Below are positions 42,257 to 52,000 of a DNA stretch of 64,000 nucleotides, piece after piece. Each line of letters begins with the position of its first letter. The stretch's first letter is position 1. This DNA comes from Citrifermentans bremense R1. GTDB lineage: Bacteria; Desulfobacterota; Desulfuromonadia; Geobacterales; Geobacteraceae. The position numbers and the translations under genes were made by a program. The notes below the pieces were generated by a model. It ran no database searches and was not told the DNA's origin. It saw only the letters and a list, made by a program, of their open reading frames with translations. The stretch covers positions 27,207-91,206 of the forward strand of contig NZ_AUGE01000017.1 of the NCBI RefSeq assembly GCF_000426865.1, in the 5' to 3' direction.

Positions 42257-42352
42257 GTCCCCGCCCCCGGAGGGGGAGGGTCAGGGAGGGGGCTGTTTCC
42301 TGTCCCGGCAACATGCCCCCCTCCCGACCTCCCCCCTCCAGGTGGAGGGGAT
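42257..42352. repeat. CCCCCGGAGGGGG inverted repeat, copy 2
   Basis: The left arm (42257-42291) begins GTCCCCGCCCCCGGAGGGGG; the complementary right arm is at 42316-42352. It sits between the two transketolase subunit genes, so it is transcribed within an operon. Confidence 0.8.
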
Positions 42353-42380
42353 CAGACACAGGGGGCAGGGCCGATGAAGT

Positions 42381-43205
42381 CTAGTCGCAGCAGCCAAGGC
42401 ACCTGAGCGCCTCGGGAAGCTCCTCGTCGTTCGGGGTGACGCCGTGGTAGGAAGCCTTGTTCTCGAACAGGTGAACCCCCTTGCCCTTGACCGTCTTGGC
42501 GACGATGGCGGTGGGTGCCCCCTTGTGCGCCTCTGCCTGATCCAAAGCGGAGATGATCTGACCCATGTCGTGCCCGTCGATCTCGATCACGTTCCAGCCG
42601 AAGGCCTTGAACTTGTCGCCGATGGAGGCCACGTTCATGACCTTGGAGACGTCGCCGTCGATCTGCAGGCCGTTGGAGTCGATCAGGGCGCAGAGGTTAT
42701 CGCTCTTGTAGTGACCGGCGGCCATGGCGGCCTCCCAGATCTGCCCTTCCTGGAGCTCGCCGTCGCCCAGGACCGCGTAGACGCGGTTGTCCTTGCCGTC
42801 GAGCTTGAAGCCGAGCGCCATGCCGTTGGCCATGGAAAGCCCCTGTCCGAGCGAGCCGGTGCAGACGTCGACGCCGGGAGTTCCCTTGCTGTCCGGGTGT
42901 CCCTGGAGGTGGCTTCCCAGGCGGCGCAGCATCATCAGATCCTCTGAGGGGAAGTAGCCGCACTCCGCCAGGGTCACGTAAAGCGCCGGCGCCGCGTGCC
43001 CCTTGCTGAGCACGAAGCGGTCCCTACCCTCCCATGACGGGTCCTGCGGGTTATGGCGCATCTTGTGGAAGTACAGGGCACACACCATGTCGATGGCCGA
43101 GAGCGACCCGCCGGTGTGGCCGGACTGCGACTTGTGCAGCGTCTTCACGATGGCGACGCGCAGGCGCCTCGCCTTTTCCTCCAGATCTGCAATCTTTTCT
43201 TTCAC
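42381..43205 (-). CDS. Transketolase, N-terminal subunit
   Basis: 274 residues, the ThDP-diphosphate-binding half of transketolase: SGHTGGSLSAIDM near the start, SKGHAAPALY, and the ThDP/metal motif GDGELQEGQIWEAA...LIDSNGLQIDG. It functions with the C-terminal subunit downstream. The start is GTG 43205 with AGGAA five nt upstream. It ends in a short Cys-rich tail (CLGCCD). Probably co-transcribed with the small protein gene 22 bp upstream. Confidence 0.92.
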   Translation of the reverse strand: MKEKIADLEEKARRLRVAIVKTLHKSQSGHTGGSLSAIDMVCALYFHKMRHNPQDPSWEGRDRFVLSKGHAAPALYVTLAECGYFPSEDLMMLRRLGSHLQGHPDSKGTPGVDVCTGSLGQGLSMANGMALGFKLDGKDNRVYAVLGDGELQEGQIWEAAMAAGHYKSDNLCALIDSNGLQIDGDVSKVMNVASIGDKFKAFGWNVIEIDGHDMGQIISALDQAEAHKGAPTAIVAKTVKGKGVHLFENKASYHGVTPNDEELPEALRCLGCCD

Positions 43206-43227
43206 GAAGGTTCCTTTCAGGCTGGCT

Positions 43228-43680
43228 TTATTTGTCTTCGCCCGTGATGAGGTAATCTAGGATCACCTCGTCCAGGCTACGGTTGGCTGATTGTGCCGGG
43301 GGTATGGCTTTGGCTGCGGGCGCGGGCTGCTGCTTGGGCGCCTGCTCTGCCGGAGGGCTCTGCTTTTCGGGGGGCTGTTCCTCGGCGGCGGGTTCCTCCG
43401 CACAGGCCGGAGCCCCGTCCGGGAAGATCCTGGCGTCGAATTCCCCGTTTTTAAGGCGCCGCATCATCTCCTTGTGCTGCTCTTTCATGATCGATTCGAC
43501 CACCAGCTCAAGCTGTTCGGTCTTGATGATGTCGGCGTAGCTCGTTTTCGCCGAGGCGAGGATGGTGCCGCCCCGGTAAAGAAGGGTGATGATATGGGGG
43601 TTTGCAATGCCGCTGTCCTCGGTCTGGACGTGGAACAATTCCCCTTTGTACCTGATGTTATGGTTGAAGCCTACGACCAT
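43228..43680 (-). CDS. Conserved hypothetical protein (FHVQTEDSG type)
   Basis: 150 residues. The first ~85 form a compact domain with NHNIRYKGELFHVQTEDSG and ITLLYRGGTILASAKTSYAD, a pattern I associate with uncharacterised proteins of deltaproteobacteria. A Pro/Ala/Gln-rich linker (~90-130) and a short C-terminal helix (LDEVILDYLITG) follow. No signal or membrane segment. The start at ATG 43680 has AGAGG upstream; earlier frame has none. 22 bp before the transketolase N-subunit, so likely in that operon. Function unknown. Confidence 0.78.
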   Translation of the reverse strand: MVVGFNHNIRYKGELFHVQTEDSGIANPHIITLLYRGGTILASAKTSYADIIKTEQLELVVESIMKEQHKEMMRRLKNGEFDARIFPDGAPACAEEPAAEEQPPEKQSPPAEQAPKQQPAPAAKAIPPAQSANRSLDEVILDYLITGEDK

Positions 43681-43790
43681 CGTGTTACCTCTACGCCAAA
43701 TGGCGGAACCCGACCGCAAGTTAGCACAGCGGAAGGATCGTTGCAAGCGATATTAGGGCGCTCCCCCAGCCTGGTTGCCGCAGAAAAGCT

Positions 43791-46232
43791 TTATTTTGCC
43801 AGCAGTTTCTTGATGCGGGCGACCGCCTCCATGGCGTCCTTGGCGTAGAGGTCGGCGCCGATCTCGTCGGCGTATTCCTGGGTGACCACGGCCCCCCCGA
43901 CCATGGTGAAGCTCTTCACCCCTTCGGCCTTCAGGAGTTTGACCACCTTGTCCATCTGCGCCATGGTCGTCGTCATCAGCGCGGAGAGCCCGACGGCATC
44001 CACCTGGTGGGCACGCGCCTCGTACAGGATGCGGTCGGCGGGAACGTTCTTGCCCAGGTCGATCACCTCGAAGCCGTTATTCTCCAGTAGGGTGACCAGG
44101 ATGTTCTTGCCGATGTCGTGGATGTCCCCCTCGACGGTCGCCATGAGGATCTTGCCGATGCTCTGCAACCCGCCGGTGGAGAGTTCATTCTTCAGCCGGG
44201 CGAAAGCGGTCTTCATGGTGTCGGCGGAGACCATCACCTGCGGCAGGAAGAACTCGCCGGACCCGAAACGTTTCCCCACCTCGTCGAGCCCGACCAGGAG
44301 CGCCTCCGAGCTGATCTGCATCGGGGTCAGCCCCTCGGCCAGCGCCTCTTCCACCAGCGCCAGCACGTTGTCCGCCTCGCCGTTGATGACCGCCTTGGCC
44401 AGGCGCCCGCGGACGCCTTCCGGCTCGACTGCCGCGGCCCGGGTACCGGTCGCGCCGGCGGCAGCGGCGGGCTCCACCGTGGCGCCGACCGCCTGCCCTT
44501 TGTAGGCCTCGATGTAACCGGCCGCGTTGACGTCCTTTTCCAGCAGCACCATGGAGCTCCTCCATGCCGCCATCATGGGCGCCTCCTTCACGTTGACGAT
44601 GGCCGAGGTAAGCCCCGCGGCCATGGCCATGGAGAAGAAGGTGGAGGAGATGAGGGGGCGGCAGGGAAGGCCGAAGGAGATGTTGGAAACGCCGAGCGTC
44701 GTGTTGAGCCCGAGCGCGCTGACCTGGCGCACCGCTTCCAGCGCCACCAGCGCCCCCTTGGGCTCGGCGCTCACCGTCAGGGTGAGGCAGTCGACCACGA
44801 GATCGCTTTTTTTCACCCCTGCGGCCTCGGCGGCAGCGGCGATCTTTTGGGCGGCGGCGACCCGCCCCGCGGCCTCCGCGGGGATCCCCGCCTCGTCGAG
44901 CGTGAGGCAGACCAGCGCCGCGCCGTATTTCCTGGCCAGGGGGAGGACGGCGGCGAGGCTCTTTTTTTCGCCGTTCACCGAGTTGATGAGGACCTTGCCG
45001 TCGCAGGCCTTAAGCCCAGCCTCCAGGGCGGCAGGGGAGGAGGAGTCTAGCACCAGCGGCGTCTGAACCGCGCCGGTGATGCAGAAGACGGCGCGCTCCA
45101 TGGCGGCCGGCTCGTCGATCCCCGGGGTGCCGACGTTCACGTCGAGAAGCGTCGCGCCGAGTCCGGTCTGCTCCAGCGCCTCGCGCCGGATGTAACTTAT
45201 CTTCCCTTCCCTGAGTTCGTGGGAGTAGAGCTTTTTGCCGGTCGGGTTGATGCGCTCGCCGATGAGCGCCACCGGATGGGCGGAGCCGACTGCGGCGAAG
45301 CTGCCGCGGCTGGAGAGCCAGGTGGTGCCGTCCTCCTTCTTGGGGACGAAGGGAGTCTGCTTCGCGGCGAGCGCCTTCTTGATGGCGGCGATGTGGGCGG
45401 GGGTGGTGCCGCAGCAGCCGCCGATGATGCGGACGCCGAGTTCGATCAGCCGGTCGTGGTAAGAGGTCATCTCGTCCGGGGTCGCCGGGAAGATTGTGAC
45501 TCCGTCCTTGAGGATCGGGAGCCCCGCGTTCGCCTGGGAGATGAGCGGGAGCGCGGTGACCTCCCTCATGCCGGAGAGGATCTGGTAGATCCCTTCCGGG
45601 CCTAAGCCGCAGTTGGAGCCGACGATGGTGGCGCCCACCGCCTCCAGGGTGATGGCGGCAGCCTCGGGCGGGGTGCCGAGGACGCTTCTCCCCTTCTCCT
45701 CGAAGGTGAGCATGGCGATGACCGGGATATCCTTCGAGATCTCGCGCACCGCGATGACCCCGGCGCGGATCTCCTTGATGTCGAGGAAGGTTTCGAAGCT
45801 GATCAGGTCGCAGCCGGCGTCGATGAGCGCCTGCGCCTGCTCGCGGAAAAGCGAGACCGCCTCGTCGAAGCTCATGTCGCCGACCGGCTCCAGGAAGCGG
45901 CCGGTGGGGCCGATGGAACCTGCCACGTAGGCCTTTTCGCCGGCCACCTCGCGGGCGATTTTTACCGCCTCGGCGTTGATGCGCGCCACCTGGTCGCCCA
46001 GGCCGTAGTGCTCCAGCTTCGCCTTGGTCCCGCCGAAGGTGTTGGTGACGATGATGTCGGCGCCGGCGTCCAGATAAGCCTGGTGCACCCCGGCAACAAC
46101 GTCGGCTGCGGTGAGGTTCATCTCCTCCGGGGACTGTCCCGGCTTCAGCCCGCGCTCCTGCAGCATGGTCCCCATAGCGCCGTCCAGAACCAGCACCCGC
46201 TCTTTAACCGCCTGCATAAAAGGCATCTTCAT
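43791..46232 (-). CDS. metH: Cobalamin-dependent methionine synthase lacking reactivation domain
   Basis: 813 residues in four modules: homocysteine-binding barrel (~1-290; LDGAMGTMLQ, zinc Cys in GSNCG and GGCCGTTP), pterin/methyltetrahydrofolate-binding barrel (~320-565; GERINPTGKK), B12 helical cap (~590-680) and cobalamin-binding Rossmann domain (~685-813; the haem-like lower ligand motif DIHDIGKN, then VGLSALMTTT). It transfers methyl from methyl-tetrahydrofolate via cob(I)alamin to homocysteine. The ~330-residue AdoMet reactivation domain of E. coli MetH is absent, so reactivation must come from another protein. GGGAGG lies upstream of the ATG. No cobalamin riboswitch is visible in the leader. 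Confidence 0.92.
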   Translation of the reverse strand: MKMPFMQAVKERVLVLDGAMGTMLQERGLKPGQSPEEMNLTAADVVAGVHQAYLDAGADIIVTNTFGGTKAKLEHYGLGDQVARINAEAVKIAREVAGEKAYVAGSIGPTGRFLEPVGDMSFDEAVSLFREQAQALIDAGCDLISFETFLDIKEIRAGVIAVREISKDIPVIAMLTFEEKGRSVLGTPPEAAAITLEAVGATIVGSNCGLGPEGIYQILSGMREVTALPLISQANAGLPILKDGVTIFPATPDEMTSYHDRLIELGVRIIGGCCGTTPAHIAAIKKALAAKQTPFVPKKEDGTTWLSSRGSFAAVGSAHPVALIGERINPTGKKLYSHELREGKISYIRREALEQTGLGATLLDVNVGTPGIDEPAAMERAVFCITGAVQTPLVLDSSSPAALEAGLKACDGKVLINSVNGEKKSLAAVLPLARKYGAALVCLTLDEAGIPAEAAGRVAAAQKIAAAAEAAGVKKSDLVVDCLTLTVSAEPKGALVALEAVRQVSALGLNTTLGVSNISFGLPCRPLISSTFFSMAMAAGLTSAIVNVKEAPMMAAWRSSMVLLEKDVNAAGYIEAYKGQAVGATVEPAAAAGATGTRAAAVEPEGVRGRLAKAVINGEADNVLALVEEALAEGLTPMQISSEALLVGLDEVGKRFGSGEFFLPQVMVSADTMKTAFARLKNELSTGGLQSIGKILMATVEGDIHDIGKNILVTLLENNGFEVIDLGKNVPADRILYEARAHQVDAVGLSALMTTTMAQMDKVVKLLKAEGVKSFTMVGGAVVTQEYADEIGADLYAKDAMEAVARIKKLLAK

Positions 46233-46247
46233 CTAACCTCCCAAAAT

Positions 46248-46381
46248 CCGTTCAAGGTTCAAAGTTCAACGTTCGACGCGCTCACCCCGTCCGGCCACCG
46301 GAGGAGGTACGGCGGCTGCCCCGCTGGTCCCCTAACGAGAGGAAAAGCTGCTGGCAACGTTGAACGTTGAACCTTGAACGG
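46248..46381. repeat. Inverted GTTGAAC/GTTCAAG array
   Basis: Arms at 46248-46276 and 46355-46381 (CCGTTCAAGGTTCAA... and complement) are near-perfect for 27 bp and consist of tandem TTCAACG/TTCAAGG words. The loop is ~78 bp. It spans the gap between metH and the GerMN gene. Confidence 0.85.
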
Positions 46382-46384
46382 TAG

Positions 46385-46948
46385 TTATTTTTTCTCCAGC
46401 GTGTAATCGGGCGAGATCGGGGCGGAGAGGTCGAGATGCCCCTTGAGCTCCTTCGCCGGCTGGCCGTCGATCAGGAACCGCACCCACTTCACCTGGGGAA
46501 AGTTGGCGGCAACCGTGTCGACCACAGAGTAGACCGCGGCCATCTCGGCGGAACTCCCCTCCGGAAGCCCTTCCACCAGCTCGCGGCTGAAGTTCACCTC
46601 CGCCAGGTCCCCTTTCAGGTGCGCCCCGAGCACGCGCGCGTTATGCGGCAGGGTGGGGGCGAGGCTCCCCAAGGGGCCCACCACCAGCTCGTCCACTACG
46701 CTGGCAAGCATGTCGTCCGTTGTGTCCTCGACCGCGATCTCGCGCCCCTCGCGCAGGAGGCCGGAGCCGTCGGGCGCGCCGAAGAAAAGCGCCACCAGCC
46801 GGATGTCGGGTGCCTGTTCCGCGGGAGCGGGCGGCTTCACCCGCGTGGCCGTCTCGTATTTCCTGAACACCAGCAAGCCGACCACGACCGCGAAGACCAG
46901 GAAGGCTATGAGCAGGGTCCCTTTGGCTCTGTTAGTCCGTTTCTTCAA
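46385..46948 (-). CDS. GerMN-domain membrane-anchored protein
   Basis: 187 residues. An N-terminal membrane anchor (~11-30; LLIAFLVFAVVVGLLVF), a short Pro-rich linker and a GerMN (sporulation and spore germination) domain (~48-175; LVALFFGAPDG, HLKGDLAEVNFS, VKWVRFLIDGQPA). In non-sporulating bacteria such proteins are envelope-associated, probably peptidoglycan-related. The start is TTG 46948 with GGAGG six nt upstream. It overlaps the end of murI by 17 bp, so the two are translated together, which supports a cell-wall role. Confidence 0.82.
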   Translation of the reverse strand: MKKRTNRAKGTLLIAFLVFAVVVGLLVFRKYETATRVKPPAPAEQAPDIRLVALFFGAPDGSGLLREGREIAVEDTTDDMLASVVDELVVGPLGSLAPTLPHNARVLGAHLKGDLAEVNFSRELVEGLPEGSSAEMAAVYSVVDTVAANFPQVKWVRFLIDGQPAKELKGHLDLSAPISPDYTLEKK

Positions 46949-47768
46949 CTTCTTCCTCCTGCTGCTCCTGTTCCAGATTCACCTGGTAGACGTCCCCGAG
47001 GTCCCCCCCGAGGAAGCGGTTGCCGACCCGGATGAAACCGGCAGGGATATCGGTCACGTAATAATGGTGGTTCCCCCGCTCCCCCTTGGGGCGCAAAAGC
47101 CCCTGCTCCGCCAGAATCCCGGCCACGGTGAGGGCGGTCTGCTCGGCGGAATCGACCAGGGTCACCTCGGGCCCCATCACCTCGGCGATCACGTCTTTGA
47201 GGATCGGGTAGTGGGTGCATCCCAGGACCAGCGTGTCGACGCCTTGCTTTTTGAGCTCTTCCAGGTAGATGCCCGCGGTCAGGCGGGCCACCTCGTTGTC
47301 CACCCATCCTTCCTCGGCCAGCGGCACGAACAGGGGGCAGGCGCGGTTCACCACCTCTATATCGGGGTTGATCCGCTTTATCGCCTTGGTATAGGCGGAG
47401 GAGGCGACCGTCGCCGCAGTGCCGATGACGCCTACCTTGCCGCTCTTGGTGGCGGCGGCCGCGGCGCGCGCCCCGGGCTCGATCACCCCGACGATGGGGA
47501 TGGAGAACTCCTGCTGCAGCGCAGAGAGCGCCACGGCGGAAGCGGTATTGCAGGCGACCACCAGGACCTTTATGTCGCGGCTCAACAGGTAACGGGCGAT
47601 CTGGCGCGAGTAGCGCACCACCGTCTCCGGGGACTTGGTCCCGTAGGGGACCCGTGCCGTGTCGCCCAGATAGATGGTGTCCTCCTGGGGGAGCGCGCGC
47701 ACCACCTCCTTCAAGACGGTCAGTCCGCCGACGCCGGAATCAAAAATGCCGATTGCTTTCCAAGCCAA
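46932..47768 (-). CDS. murI: Glutamate racemase
   Basis: 278 residues. Converts L- to D-glutamate for peptidoglycan. Hallmarks are IFDSGVGGLTV near residue 8, the catalytic Cys in VACNTASAVAL and the second catalytic Cys-His in LGCTHYPIL. Length is normal for the family. The start is TTG 47768, preceded by GGGAGA with suitable spacing. Overlaps the GerMN gene downstream. The C-terminus carries an acidic Glu-rich tail after residue ~260. Confidence 0.94.
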   Translation of the reverse strand: MAWKAIGIFDSGVGGLTVLKEVVRALPQEDTIYLGDTARVPYGTKSPETVVRYSRQIARYLLSRDIKVLVVACNTASAVALSALQQEFSIPIVGVIEPGARAAAAATKSGKVGVIGTAATVASSAYTKAIKRINPDIEVVNRACPLFVPLAEEGWVDNEVARLTAGIYLEELKKQGVDTLVLGCTHYPILKDVIAEVMGPEVTLVDSAEQTALTVAGILAEQGLLRPKGERGNHHYYVTDIPAGFIRVGNRFLGGDLGDVYQVNLEQEQQEEEVEETD

Positions 47769-48109
47769 AGTTATTCTCCCTGCATCTACTTAATCTAAGC
47801 GACAGCCTGTCGCTACCGATGGGTGTTGTACTATCCCTATTTAAAAGGGGGAGTTCCGCGGAGCCTCAGCGGAACCTCACTTTCTGAAGAAATCGACCTT
47901 AGCTCACGAGTCCCCGCCCCCGGAGGGGGAGGGTCAGGGAGGGGGCAGCCATCTTCTTCACCCTGTTCTTCCCGCTTGCTCTTCCCCCCCTACGGGGGGA
48001 GGAGAGTTGGGCAACTTGTCCGCCGAAGCCCAAAGGGCGAAGGCGGAAGGTGGAAGCAAACACGGCATGTTATTCAATTGCAGGAGTGATTGTCAAGGTT
48101 TGAGGTGGG
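47769..48109. other. Spacer with GC inverted repeat and small dyad
   Basis: 341 bp without a supported gene. It contains a GTTCCGC...GCGGAAC dyad (47853-47875) and the third CCCCCGGAGGGGG element (47910-48004). It lies between the stop of the DUF554 gene and the start of murI, so the murI promoter must be here; none was recognised. Confidence 0.5.
47910..48004. repeat. CCCCCGGAGGGGG inverted repeat, copy 3
   Basis: The left arm begins GTCCCCGCCCCCGGAGGGGG and stays nearly identical for ~35 bp to copy 2 at 42257. The right half is shorter and more diverged (CCCCCCCTACGGGGGG). Confidence 0.8.
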
Positions 48110-48796
48110 TCAGGAGGAGGCAAAGAGCATGACCAGGGGGGGCGCCAGGAATACGGCGGGAAGAAGGTTGCCCACCGGAACCCGCTTCATCCCCAAAAGA
48201 TCGAGTCCTATGGCGAGAATCAGCAGCCCCCCTACGGCGTTCATCTCCTGCACCACTGCAGGCGTCATCAGCTGCTGCGCCAAGGTGGCGCTCAGGGTGA
48301 TGGCCCCCTGGTAGACGAAAACTGCCAGTGACGAGAAGAGGACGCCGACGCCGAGGGTGGAGGCGAGAGCGACTGAGGTGATGCCGTCGAGGGCGGCCTT
48401 GGCGTAGAGGATCTCGGGGCGGGAGCCCAAGCCGTCCTGCAGCGACCCCATGATGGCCATGGCGCCGACGCAGAAAAGAAGGCTCGCGGTGACGAAACCC
48501 TCGGCCACCTGCCCGCTTCCCTGGAAACGGTCGCCGATCCAGTTCCCCAGCTTCTCAAGGCGCTCCTCGATGCGCAAAAGCTCGCCCAAGATGCCGCCGC
48601 CGATCAGGCAGCCGATGATAATCATCGGTTCCCGGCTCTTCAGGGCCAGCTGGCACCCGATGAGAAGTACCGCGAGCCCCACTCCCGCCATCACGGTGCC
48701 CCGCACCCGGGTGGAGATCAGGTGCCCGGCCTTGAGGCCGACCACGCTGCCGATAACAATTGCCGCCGCGTTTACCGCTGTTCCTTGCATGATCAT
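48110..48796 (-). CDS. DUF554 family membrane protein
   Basis: 228 residues with about six or seven hydrophobic segments. The first residues MIMQGTAVNAAAIVIGSVVG are typical of the DUF554 (YdfK-like) N-terminus, and repeated small-residue helices (GVGLAVLLIG, GGILGELLRI) follow. It is an inner-membrane protein of unknown transport or structural role. ATG 48796 or 48790 could start; longer extension to 48910 lacks family similarity. It is oriented away from the pyruvate carboxylase gene. Confidence 0.82.
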   Translation of the reverse strand: MIMQGTAVNAAAIVIGSVVGLKAGHLISTRVRGTVMAGVGLAVLLIGCQLALKSREPMIIIGCLIGGGILGELLRIEERLEKLGNWIGDRFQGSGQVAEGFVTASLLFCVGAMAIMGSLQDGLGSRPEILYAKAALDGITSVALASTLGVGVLFSSLAVFVYQGAITLSATLAQQLMTPAVVQEMNAVGGLLILAIGLDLLGMKRVPVGNLLPAVFLAPPLVMLFASS

Positions 48797-48911
48797 CGCG
48801 CCAAGATAGATAGTCGGCCGCCGAAAGGCAAGAAAAATTGCCATCCCTGTTTCATCTGCCGGAAAACCAGTACGGCAAGGCGAAAAGTATACAATAAAAC
48901 ACAGTTCCAAG

Positions 48912-48942
48912 TTGACAAAGGTATTGCAAAAATGCTTATATG
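48912..48942 (+). promoter_or_regulatory. Possible sigma-70 promoter for pyruvate carboxylase
   Basis: TTGACA (6/6) at 48912-48917 and TATATG (4/6) at 48937-48942 with a 19-bp spacer, in an A/T-rich stretch ~145 bp before the gene start. Spacing is longer than ideal. Confidence 0.45.
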
Positions 48943-49087
48943 GTCCGACCTTCTGGTAGCGAACTAAACCCTCATTTTTTAAGCAGAAATTGGCTTTACC
49001 AATCTGGCCATTTTGTTTTATTCTCGTAAAAAAATAGCCCTCAAACTTTTACTCACGGTAAAAAATCTACCCCCAAAAGGAGAAGCA

Positions 49088-52000
49088 ATGGAAGCAAGGA
49101 AATTCAGGAAAGTGATGGCGGCAAACCGCGGAGAGATCGCAATCAGGATCTTCCGCGCCTGCACCGAGCTCGGCATCAGCACGGTGGCCATCTACTCGGA
49201 AGAGGACAAGCTATCCCTGCACCGCTACAAGGCGGACGAAGCGTACCTGGTCGGCAAGGGGAAAGCCCCCATCGACGCCTACCTCGGCATCGACGAGATC
49301 ATCGCGCTGGCGAAGAAGCGCGAAGTCGACGCCATCCACCCGGGCTACGGGTTCCTTGCCGAAAATGCCGAATTCGCCGAGAAGTGCGAGGCCAACGGCA
49401 TCGCCTTCATCGGACCGACCGCCGAGATGCAGCGCGCCCTGGGCGACAAGGTCGCCGCCAGAAAGGTCGCCAAGGCGGCGGGCGTCACCACCGTTCCCGG
49501 GACCGAGGAACCGATCACCCACGAGGAGGACGCCCTCATCTTCGCCAAGAACCACGGCTACCCCATCATCATCAAGGCGGCGGCGGGAGGCGGCGGCCGC
49601 GGCATGCGCGTCGCCACCGACAAGAAGGAACTCCTGGAGGGGCTGCAGTCCGCCTCCAGCGAGGCGAAGGCCGCCTTCGGCGACCCTTCCGTCTTCCTCG
49701 AGCGCTACCTGAAGAATCCCAAGCACATCGAGGTGCAGGTCCTGGGCGACGCCTACGGGAACCTGGTGCACTTCTACGAGCGCGACTGCTCGATCCAGCG
49801 CCGACACCAGAAGGTGGTCGAATTCGCGCCGTCGCTGGCCCTTCCCGGCGCCACCCGCTTGGCGCTTTGCACCGACGCGCTGAAGATAGCGAACCAGGTC
49901 GGGTACCGCAACGCGGGGACGGTGGAGTTCCTGCTCGACGAGGAGGGCAAGTACTACTTCATCGAGATGAACCCCCGCATCCAGGTGGAGCACACGGTGA
50001 CCGAGATGATCACCGGCAGGAACCTGGTCCAGGCCCAGATCCTGATCGCGGAAGGGAAGAGGCTCTCCGACCCGGAGATCAACATCCCGAACCAGGGCTC
50101 CATCGAGATGCGCGGCTACGCCATCCAGTGCCGCATCACCACCGAGGACCCGGGGAACAACTTCGCCCCCGACTTCGGGACGCTCTCCACCTACCGCTCC
50201 TCGGCCGGATGCGGCGTGCGCCTCGACGCCGGTAACGCCTTCACCGGCGCCCAGATCACCCCGCACTACGACTCGCTGCTGGTCAAGGTGAGCGCCTGGG
50301 GCCTTACCTTCGCCGAAGCTGCGCACATCATGGACCGAAGCCTCCAGGAGTTCAGGGTGCGCGGGGTAAAGACCAACATCGGCTTCCTGGAGAACGTGAT
50401 CACGCACCCGGTGTTCCTCGCGGGGGGCTGCAACACCTCGTTCATCGACCAGCACCCGGAGCTGCTCGTCATCCCGGAGAAGAAGGACCGCGCCAACAAG
50501 GTGCTGCAGTTCCTGGGCGACGTCATCGTCAACGGCTCCCCGGGGGTCGCGAAGCCTTTGCGCTCCGCGGAGCTCATCGAGGCCGCCGTGCCGCAGATCG
50601 CCCCCTTCGCCCAAAGGCCGAAAGGGACCCGCGACATCCTGCGCGAGAAGGGGGCCGAGGGGCTTTCCAAGTGGGTCTTGGAGCAAAAGCACCTGCTCTT
50701 GACCGACACCACCATGCGCGACGCGCACCAGTCGCTTCTGGCTACCCGCGTCAGAACCCACGACCTGTTGAAGATCGCCGAGCCGACCTCGCACCTGGCC
50801 AGCGACCTCTTCTCGCTGGAACTCTGGGGCGGGGCGACCTTCGACGTCACCATGCGCTTTTTGAAGGAAGACCCCTGGCAGAGGCTGCACGCTCTCTCCG
50901 AGGCGATCCCCAACGTGCTGTTCCAGATGCTCCTTCGCGGCTCCAACGCCGTGGGGTACACCAACTACCCGGACAACGTGGTGCAGCGCTTCGTGGCCCA
51001 GGCGGCCGAATCCGGCGTCGACGTCTTCCGCGTCTTCGACTCGCTCAACTGGACCCGCGGCATGCAGGTGGCCATGGAGGCGGTGCAGAAATCGGGCAAG
51101 ATCTGCGAGGCCGCCATCTGCTACACCGGCGACATCTCCGACCCCACCCGCACCAAGTACCCGCTCTCCTACTACGTCTCCATGGCGAAGGAGCTGGAGA
51201 AGATGGGGGCGCACATCCTCGCCATCAAGGACATGGCCGGGCTCCTGAAGCCGTACGCCGGCTACCAGCTGGTCAAGGCGCTCAAGGAGGAGATCGGCAT
51301 CCCGGTGCACCTGCACACCCACGACACCTCCGGAAACGGCGGCGCGCTCCTCGTGATGGCGGCGCAGGCGGGTGTCGACATCGTCGACGCGGCGCTTTCC
51401 TCCATATCCGGCCTCACCTCGCAGCCCAACTTGAATGCGCTGGTGGCGACCCTCAAGGGAACCGAGTTCGATCCCAAGGTGAACGAGCACGGCCTGCAGC
51501 AGCTCGCCAACTACTGGGAGACGGTGCGCGACTTCTACGCGCCGTTCGAATCCGGCCTCAAAAGCGGCACCGCCGAGGTGTACCACCACGAGATCCCGGG
51601 GGGGCAGTACTCCAACTACAAGCCGCAGGTCGCGGGGCTCGGGCTTTTGGAGCGCTGGGAGGAATGCAAGGAGATGTACCACAAGGTCAACGTGCTCTTT
51701 GGCGACGTGGTGAAGGTGACCCCTTCCTCCAAGGTCGTCGGCGACATGGCGATGTTCCTGGTGAAGAACAACCTGGAGCCCGCCGACGTCTTCGCGCCGG
51801 GCGCGGATCTCGCCTTCCCCGAGTCGGTGGTCGGCTTCTTCAAGGGGATGATCGGCCAGCCGTACCAGGGGTTCCCCGAGGAGCTGCAGAAGATCGTCCT
51901 GAAAGGGGAGGAGCCGATCACCTGCCGCCCCGGCGAGCTCCTGGAACCGACGGATTTCGAGAAGGAGCGCGCCACGGCTGAGGCCAAGGCGGGGCACCCG

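Noticed and set aside
46233..46384. Cobalamin riboswitch upstream of metH
   Set aside because: Looked for a B12-box-like segment; the spacer is only the GTTGAAC inverted array.
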